Source of the DNA: Muribaculaceae bacterium
Lineage (GTDB): Bacteria; Bacteroidota; Bacteroidia; Bacteroidales; Muribaculaceae
Reading direction: 5' to 3'
Length of the DNA stretch: 64,000 nucleotides
Assembly: GCA_017553785.1 (NCBI GenBank)
Contig: JAFZKD010000111.1
Span: 124,001-188,000, forward strand
Shown: positions 59,228 to 64,000 of the stretch, in pieces
Numbering within the stretch: position 1 is the first letter of the stretch
Layout: each line of letters opens with the position of its first letter
Notes under the pieces: generated by a model
Seen by the model: the letters and a program-made list of their open reading frames with translations, nothing else
The model's database searches: none
What the model was told of the DNA's origin: nothing
Made by a program: the position numbers and the translations under genes

Positions 59228-61639
59228 ATGAAAAGAATATCACTATCTATTATCGTCACCCTCATGACCATCGCCGCTGTGGCGCAGAGCCACTGCGAGG
59301 TGTTCCTCAACGAGGACTGGCAGTTCTCGCGCGACCAGGTCAACTGGCAGCCGGTTACTGTGCCTCACGACTGGGCTATCGCGGGCCCATTTGACAAGAA
59401 ATGGGACCTGCAGGTGGTCGCCATCAAGGAGAACGGCGAGAATGTCGCCACCGAGAAGTCGGGACGCTCCGGAGCCTTACCCTGGATAGGAAAGGGCTAT
59501 TACAGGAATTCATTTGTCGTGCCTCAAGGATATGGCCGCGCCCAACTTTTGTTTGACGGCGCTATGGCCGACCCGCATGTCTATGTCAACGGCCATGAGG
59601 TGGGGCATTGGGCCTATGGCTATAATGCCTTTATCGTAGATGTCACACCAATGATGCACACTGGCGAAACTCCTAATGATTTGCTGGTGTGCCTTGAGAA
59701 CCTCGAAGAGAGCAACCGCTGGTATCCTGGAGGTGGCATCTATCGTCCTGTCAAACTGGTGATGAGCCGAGAGAAGGATGCGGCGCTCGACACTTGGGGC
59801 TTGTATGTGCGCACCCTCAGCATCGTGGGGGAGAAAGCCACCCTGCAAGTGGAGCACCAGCTTGACCAAGCCACAATCCTTGATGATGACTTTGAATTGG
59901 AAATCACGCTCAACGATGCCCGTGACGAGAAGGTGATCAGTACTAAAACCCGGCCCGACGGCATGGGACACTTTGCTACCCGTTTTGATGTGTATCTGCC
60001 CTCGCTGTGGTCGCCCGAGAATCCCTACCTATACACAATTACAGCTACGTTGCGCCATGCTGGCAATGAGGTGGACCATCAGAGTACAAAGGTGGGCATC
60101 CGTACGGCAACGTTTAGCAAGGAAGCTGGCTTTCAGCTTAACGGCGTGAGCCGCAAGATCAAGGGGGTGTGCCTGCACCATGACCTTGGCCCGCTTGGAG
60201 CAGCGGTGAAAAAGGCGGCTCTTATACGCCAAATCAAGATGATGAAAGAAATGGGTGCCGATGCCATCCGCACGTCCCATAATATGCCCTCGACGATGCA
60301 GATGGAGGTCTGTGACAGTCTGGGCATGATGGTGATGGCCGAGAGTTTCGACGGCTGGAAAGAGCCTAAGGTGCGCAACGGCTACGGTCGTTACTGGGAC
60401 GAGTGGTGGCAGCAGGATATCCGCAACCTCGTACTCAATCACCGCAATCACCCAAGCATTATCATGTGGAGTGTGGGCAACGAGATTCCCGAGCAGTGGA
60501 AGCCCGAGGGTGCCCAGTGCTACAAGCACCTCATCGCCCTGTGCCACCAGTATGACCCCAGCCGCATGGTGACTTGCGGCATGGACCAGCCCGACGGCAC
60601 CATCTGGTGTGGCTTTGCACAGGTGGCCGATGTCCCTGGTTATAACGACCGTGTCCACAAGTATGAGGAAATGATCCAGCGCCTGCCGCAGGGTTTCCTT
60701 CTTGGCAGCGAGACGGCATCTACCGTGAGCACACGTGGCCATTACTGCTTCCCTGACACTGTTGCCACCAACAAGGCCTGGCCCGACGGCCAGTGCTCGG
60801 GCTATGATGTGGAGTACTGCTGGTGGAGCAACCTGCCTGACGATGACTGGAAGATGCAGGACGACTTCGACTGGACCGTGGGCGAGTTCGTGTGGACTGG
60901 CTATGATTATCTGGGTGAACCCACGCCATACGACGAATATTGGCCTTCGCGCAGCAGCTATTTCGGCATTTGCGATCTGGCAGGTCTGCCCAAGGACCGT
61001 TACTTCCTCTATCGCAGCCACTGGAACAAGCAGGAGCACACCATCCACCTGTTGCCCCATTGGACATGGCCCGATCGCAAGGGCATGGTGACGCCCGTCT
61101 ATTGCTATACCGATTATCCCAGCGCCGAACTCTTTGTCAATGGCAAGAGCCAGGGTCGCATCACCAAAAACGATACGGCTCGTCTCGACCGTTATCGCCT
61201 GCGCTGGCGTGACGTCATCTATCAGCCTGGAGAACTTAAGGTGGTGGTCTATGACGAAAACGGGAAAAAAGCTGGGCAGAAGGTTATACGCACGGCGGGC
61301 AAACCTAAGCGCCTGCTGCTCGAGCCTGAGCGCAAAATTATCGCTGCCGACGGCAACGACCTTGCCTATATCACCGTGAGCCTCGTGGATAAGAACGGCA
61401 CCCTGTGCCCCGATGCCGCCAACCGCTTGCAGTTCACCGTAACCGGAGCGGGCACCTACAAGGCGGCCTGCAATGGCGACGCAACCTCGCTCGAACCGTT
61501 CACCCAGCCGCAAATGAGCCTCTTCCACGGCCAGCTAGTGGTTGTCTGCCAGGCTGGAAAAAAACCTGGTGTGATGACCCTCACCGTCAAGGACCCCGCT
61601 ACAGGCCTGAAATCCAGCGTCAACATCACCGTCGAGTAA
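59228..61639 (+). CDS. Secreted glycoside hydrolase family 2 (beta-galactosidase-like)
   Basis: 803 residues from ATG 59228, chosen because a signal peptide follows (MKRISLSIIVTLMTIAAVAQ); the ATG at 59177 lies upstream of it. GH2 sugar-binding domain about 25-180, Ig-like domain about 185-295, TIM barrel about 300-600 with acid/base N418-E419 in MWSVGNEIPEQW and nucleophile E495 in GSETAST, then a DUF4982-type domain and a C-terminal Ig-like domain (ADGNDLAYITVSLVDKNGT). Periplasmic or secreted cleavage of terminal beta-galactosides or related sugars; exact specificity is unknown. No polysaccharide utilisation genes adjoin it. Confidence 0.93.
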   Translation: MKRISLSIIVTLMTIAAVAQSHCEVFLNEDWQFSRDQVNWQPVTVPHDWAIAGPFDKKWDLQVVAIKENGENVATEKSGRSGALPWIGKGYYRNSFVVPQGYGRAQLLFDGAMADPHVYVNGHEVGHWAYGYNAFIVDVTPMMHTGETPNDLLVCLENLEESNRWYPGGGIYRPVKLVMSREKDAALDTWGLYVRTLSIVGEKATLQVEHQLDQATILDDDFELEITLNDARDEKVISTKTRPDGMGHFATRFDVYLPSLWSPENPYLYTITATLRHAGNEVDHQSTKVGIRTATFSKEAGFQLNGVSRKIKGVCLHHDLGPLGAAVKKAALIRQIKMMKEMGADAIRTSHNMPSTMQMEVCDSLGMMVMAESFDGWKEPKVRNGYGRYWDEWWQQDIRNLVLNHRNHPSIIMWSVGNEIPEQWKPEGAQCYKHLIALCHQYDPSRMVTCGMDQPDGTIWCGFAQVADVPGYNDRVHKYEEMIQRLPQGFLLGSETASTVSTRGHYCFPDTVATNKAWPDGQCSGYDVEYCWWSNLPDDDWKMQDDFDWTVGEFVWTGYDYLGEPTPYDEYWPSRSSYFGICDLAGLPKDRYFLYRSHWNKQEHTIHLLPHWTWPDRKGMVTPVYCYTDYPSAELFVNGKSQGRITKNDTARLDRYRLRWRDVIYQPGELKVVVYDENGKKAGQKVIRTAGKPKRLLLEPERKIIAADGNDLAYITVSLVDKNGTLCPDAANRLQFTVTGAGTYKAACNGDATSLEPFTQPQMSLFHGQLVVVCQAGKKPGVMTLTVKDPATGLKSSVNITVE

Positions 61640-61646
61640 TCGTTAT

Positions 61647-62720
61647 ATGAAAGGCGGTAGCCTTCTTCGCCCTCTCATGGTGGACGTTTATCTTTTCAAT
61701 CCCGAGCATGACTTGGCACTGGCTCATGGAGCGCACAATTATACTGCGCCACCATTTGCCCGTCAGCTTCGCTATGACCTGAGGCTGTTGCCCGCATGGA
61801 TAGCGACAACTGGCTCCTATATTGCCGTTCCCGATGATGCCCCGATTGAGGAGGACCGCCATTGGCTGCAAGACCACGGCCTTGACGTCAACCTCGTTCC
61901 TTTTAGCCAACTCGCCGACTTGGGCCCTTGTAGCATTCACCCGTGGGGATGGGATGCCGCATTGCGATACCGTTTGCAACAAGCAGGGGTATCGCTCGAG
62001 TATCTCCCAACCGATGAGGAACTGGACTGGATAAGGAACTTGTCTCACCGCCGAATGACCATTGCTGTGCATCAAGCCTTGGGTGAGGCCTTCTCGCCAT
62101 GCCCTGTGGAACTGAAGACAGCAGTGGAGGTCACTGAATTCATGAATCAGCATCCGGGCTGTTACCTCAAGATGCCGTGGTCGGGTAGTGGCAAGGGGAT
62201 TTATCGTGTGATTGACCCAGTGACTGACAACCATGTGCCTCGTTGGATAGAGGGTGCGCTCAACCGTCAAGGCTCGCTCTTGTGCGAGGTGGGGTTGGAT
62301 AGGCTGCAGGACTTCGCCATCGAGTGCGAGTGCCTGGGTGGCAAGACACGGTTGACGGGATACTCGGTTTTTGACAGTGATTTTCACAGCCAGTTCGAGA
62401 CGGGTAGGGTAGCCCCGATGGAGGAACTGCACCAATACCTGATAGGACAGTATCCTGATTTGGACAAAGTGGTTGAAAAACTGATAGCGGCGTTGGACGA
62501 AATCATTGCCCCGCACTATCAAGGTCCGATGGGTGTTGACATGATGCTGTATAAAAAGGAAAATGGAGAAATTGCCCTAAATCCCTGTGTGGAGGTCAAC
62601 CTGCGCATGACCATGGGCATGGTCACCGCCGCCATGGGTAGCCGTCACGGCCTGCGTGGCAGTTTTAAGATAGAGAGCACCTCATCCCCAACTCATTATC
62701 GAGCCATCATCAGCCCCTAA
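61647..62720 (+). CDS. ATP-grasp-like protein of unknown function
   Basis: 357 residues (the ATG at 61677, MVDVYLFNPEHD, is an alternative start and fits the first strand better). Signs of an ATP-grasp fold: YLKMPWSGSGKGIYRV near 170 as an ATP-lid-like loop, and the C-terminal GVDMMLYKKENGEIALNPCVEVN carrying the metal- and phosphate-binding acidic pair. Such ligases join an acid to an amine using ATP; substrate unknown. No signal peptide. Lies 7 bases after the GH2 gene, so possibly co-transcribed by chance or design. Confidence 0.7.
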   Translation: MKGGSLLRPLMVDVYLFNPEHDLALAHGAHNYTAPPFARQLRYDLRLLPAWIATTGSYIAVPDDAPIEEDRHWLQDHGLDVNLVPFSQLADLGPCSIHPWGWDAALRYRLQQAGVSLEYLPTDEELDWIRNLSHRRMTIAVHQALGEAFSPCPVELKTAVEVTEFMNQHPGCYLKMPWSGSGKGIYRVIDPVTDNHVPRWIEGALNRQGSLLCEVGLDRLQDFAIECECLGGKTRLTGYSVFDSDFHSQFETGRVAPMEELHQYLIGQYPDLDKVVEKLIAALDEIIAPHYQGPMGVDMMLYKKENGEIALNPCVEVNLRMTMGMVTAAMGSRHGLRGSFKIESTSSPTHYRAIISP

Positions 62721-62742
62721 AGACAATAGTTAAAAGTAACAG

Positions 62743-63702
62743 TTATCTTTTATCTAAATAGTAGGCGTAGTATTCGTCAAACGTGATCTCCTCGTCGTGG
62801 ACGCGTTTTGCAGTCTCCACACCCACGTAACGCAAGTGCCACGGCTCGTATTTGTAACCAATCATGTTTGCCTGTTTTTTAGGGTAACGCAGGATGAAAC
62901 CATACTCATGGCAGTGCTCCCGCATCCACACGCCCTCCTTGGATGTGTCGAAAGGCCATCTCATGGGATGCTGCAGTGACGTGACGTCGATGGCAAGGCC
63001 CGTCTGGTGTTCACTACTTCCTGCCCGTGCGGCATATCCCTTCTCGTTGCGTTTGTAGGTTCCTATTTGTTGCTGATAGGAGCGATAAGCCGAGTTGACC
63101 ATCAACTGGGCTTCGGTCTGTTTCTTGCACTCCTGCTGCATGGCCATGAATGCCTGGACCACGGCACCGAGCGCTTTCTGTTCCTCGTAGCAGTAAGTCT
63201 TCTGGAACGCTACCAGACCGTCGGGCTTGTAGTTCTCGTCAAGGTAATGGTGTCCATTGACCAGCATAAGGTTTCCCTTGCTGGTGTCGCATGGAGTGGC
63301 GGGCGCATCGCGGTCAACATCCACGTTGACCTTTGCGACAATGTCCGATAATGATGAAGCGGCATCCACCTTGTGGAAGGCAAGGTAGCGGTCGAAATTC
63401 TTGGGAATGAAGTACCGTTCACTCAAGAGAGGATAGGCGATCGTGTCATGTTCCCCATGCTTAATGAGCGAATCGACCATTTCTTCGTTCAGTGCCGATG
63501 TAAAGGCACGGGCTTGATCAATAGGATAGCCTAGGCGGTAGATTTTGCACTCGTCGCTGTGATAATAGACAATGCCCTGACAGCTCTTGACCAGCACAAA
63601 AAGTACAAGCAACGCCGCAATAGTGCATGGTACCGACAGCCAGCGATTGTCAGGGTCGGCCCATTTGTTGTATAGTCGTTTAATAAACTCTGTGTGCTGC
63701 AT
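62743..63702 (-). CDS. M15-family D-alanyl-D-alanine carboxypeptidase-like (VanY type)
   Basis: 319 residues. One N-terminal TM anchor (about 20-44, LSVPCTIAALLVLFVLVKSC), then a periplasmic M15 domain with the zinc ligands in SSEHQTGLAIDV (SxHxxGxAxD) and EPWHLRYVG (ExxWH). Probably trims peptidoglycan pentapeptides. Starts 6 bases after the msrA stop, so one transcription unit. Confidence 0.9.
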   Translation of the reverse strand: MQHTEFIKRLYNKWADPDNRWLSVPCTIAALLVLFVLVKSCQGIVYYHSDECKIYRLGYPIDQARAFTSALNEEMVDSLIKHGEHDTIAYPLLSERYFIPKNFDRYLAFHKVDAASSLSDIVAKVNVDVDRDAPATPCDTSKGNLMLVNGHHYLDENYKPDGLVAFQKTYCYEEQKALGAVVQAFMAMQQECKKQTEAQLMVNSAYRSYQQQIGTYKRNEKGYAARAGSSEHQTGLAIDVTSLQHPMRWPFDTSKEGVWMREHCHEYGFILRYPKKQANMIGYKYEPWHLRYVGVETAKRVHDEEITFDEYYAYYLDKR

Positions 63703-63708
63703 TAAGGA

Positions 63709-64000
63709 TTATCGGTTAGCGCGTTTAGCCATCTCAAACAATTCCAGCGGCAGGTGGCAGTACCCGTCGGGATTCTTGTTAAGATAGTCCTGGTGGTAAT
63801 CTTCGGCAGGATAAAAGTTCTTGAGCGGCAGTAACTCCACGGCTAGCCTGAGTTTTACTTCGGCTTGCACACGACGATATACAGCCTGCAAGGTGGGCAC
63901 GTCGGCCTCATCGGTATAGTAAATGCCCGTTCGGTATTGAGTGCCCTTGTCATGACCCTGCTGGTTGACACTCGTCGGGTCAATGGCCTTGAAATACATT
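63709..64000 (-). CDS. msrA: Peptide methionine sulfoxide reductase MsrA, 5' part missing
   Basis: The visible 96 residues are the C-terminal half of MsrA: KAIDPTSVNQQGHDKGTQYR, IYYTDEA, and PLKNFYPAEDYHQDYL, which holds the substrate-contacting aromatic and acidic residues. The catalytic GCFWG at the N-terminus lies outside the window; the ATG at 63999 is internal. Repairs methionine-S-sulfoxide. No MsrB domain follows at the C-terminus. Confidence 0.88.
   Translation of the reverse strand, partial: MYFKAIDPTSVNQQGHDKGTQYRTGIYYTDEADVPTLQAVYRRVQAEVKLRLAVELLPLKNFYPAEDYHQDYLNKNPDGYCHLPLELFEMAKRANR

Noticed and set aside
60029..61528. Long open frame on the minus strand (499 codons) opposite the GH2 gene
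   Set aside because: The GH2 protein has catalytic motifs in the sense frame; the antisense protein has no recognisable fold.

Overview
The window looks like a chromosomal segment of a gut-type Bacteroidales bacterium, probably in or near Prevotellaceae/Muribaculaceae; I infer this and cannot place it to genus. The grounds are a SusC/SusD pair with companion lipoproteins, many secreted proteins and lipoproteins, -7 promoter boxes of the Bacteroidetes form TAnnTTTG, AT-rich leaders without strong Shine-Dalgarno sites, and families typical of the phylum (Omp28, DUF6029, DUF4302, FISUMP, THUMP-like methyltransferase). No rRNA, CRISPR array, transposase or phage gene was seen.

Layout. 0-1.2 kb: 3' part of a secreted dockerin/propeller-like protein. 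1.4-8.4 kb, mainly minus strand: U32 protein, nitrilase-like amidase, acyltransferase, two tRNA-Glu genes, methyltransferase, and a membrane-bound TPR/HTH regulator diverging from a tandem TonB-domain protein. 9.6-13.8 kb: dockerin-bearing M6 metalloprotease and three tandem paralogous coiled-coil secreted proteins, each followed by a terminator. 14.0-16.3 kb: tgt and an LptF/G permease. 16.4-22.1 kb: tight operon of TlpA-like thioredoxin, DUF6029 barrel, Omp28 lipoprotein, a small dockerin protein and an Omp28-dockerin protein. 22.1-33.6 kb, minus strand: lplA-gcvT-gcvH-gcvPA-gcvPB-lpdA (glycine cleavage plus lipoate attachment), then uvrB, a YgiQ radical SAM gene and a PAP2 phosphatase.

33.7-41.2 kb: EamA transporter, a possible structured RNA, a dockerin/FGE-like (C-type-lectin-fold) protein, PBP1A, an AT-rich four-helix-bundle (S23/IVP, Avd-like) gene flanked by inverted short repeats, folD, and a dockerin/FISUMP protein. 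41.2-47.8 kb, minus strand: priA, a glycosyltransferase, initiator tRNA-Met, class I fumarase and an RluA-type pseudouridine synthase. 48.3-58.0 kb: SusC, SusD, zinc metallohydrolase lipoprotein, DUF4302 lipoprotein and a large secreted protein. 58.2-64.0 kb: TIGR04076-like protein, engB, secreted GH2 glycosidase, an ATP-grasp-like protein, and on the minus strand an M15 peptidase and the 3' part of msrA.

How it works together. Housekeeping genes alternate with envelope and secretion modules. The most unusual theme is six secreted proteins carrying dockerin-type repeats attached to unrelated domains (protease, Omp28, FGE-like, FISUMP, propeller-like), with no cohesin in the window. The second is the trio of Lys/Glu/Ala-rich coiled-coil proteins. 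The third is the 35-41 kb stretch, where two lectin-fold proteins sit near an Avd-family protein. That resembles parts of a diversity-generating retroelement, but no reverse transcriptase or template repeat is present, so it is only a lead.
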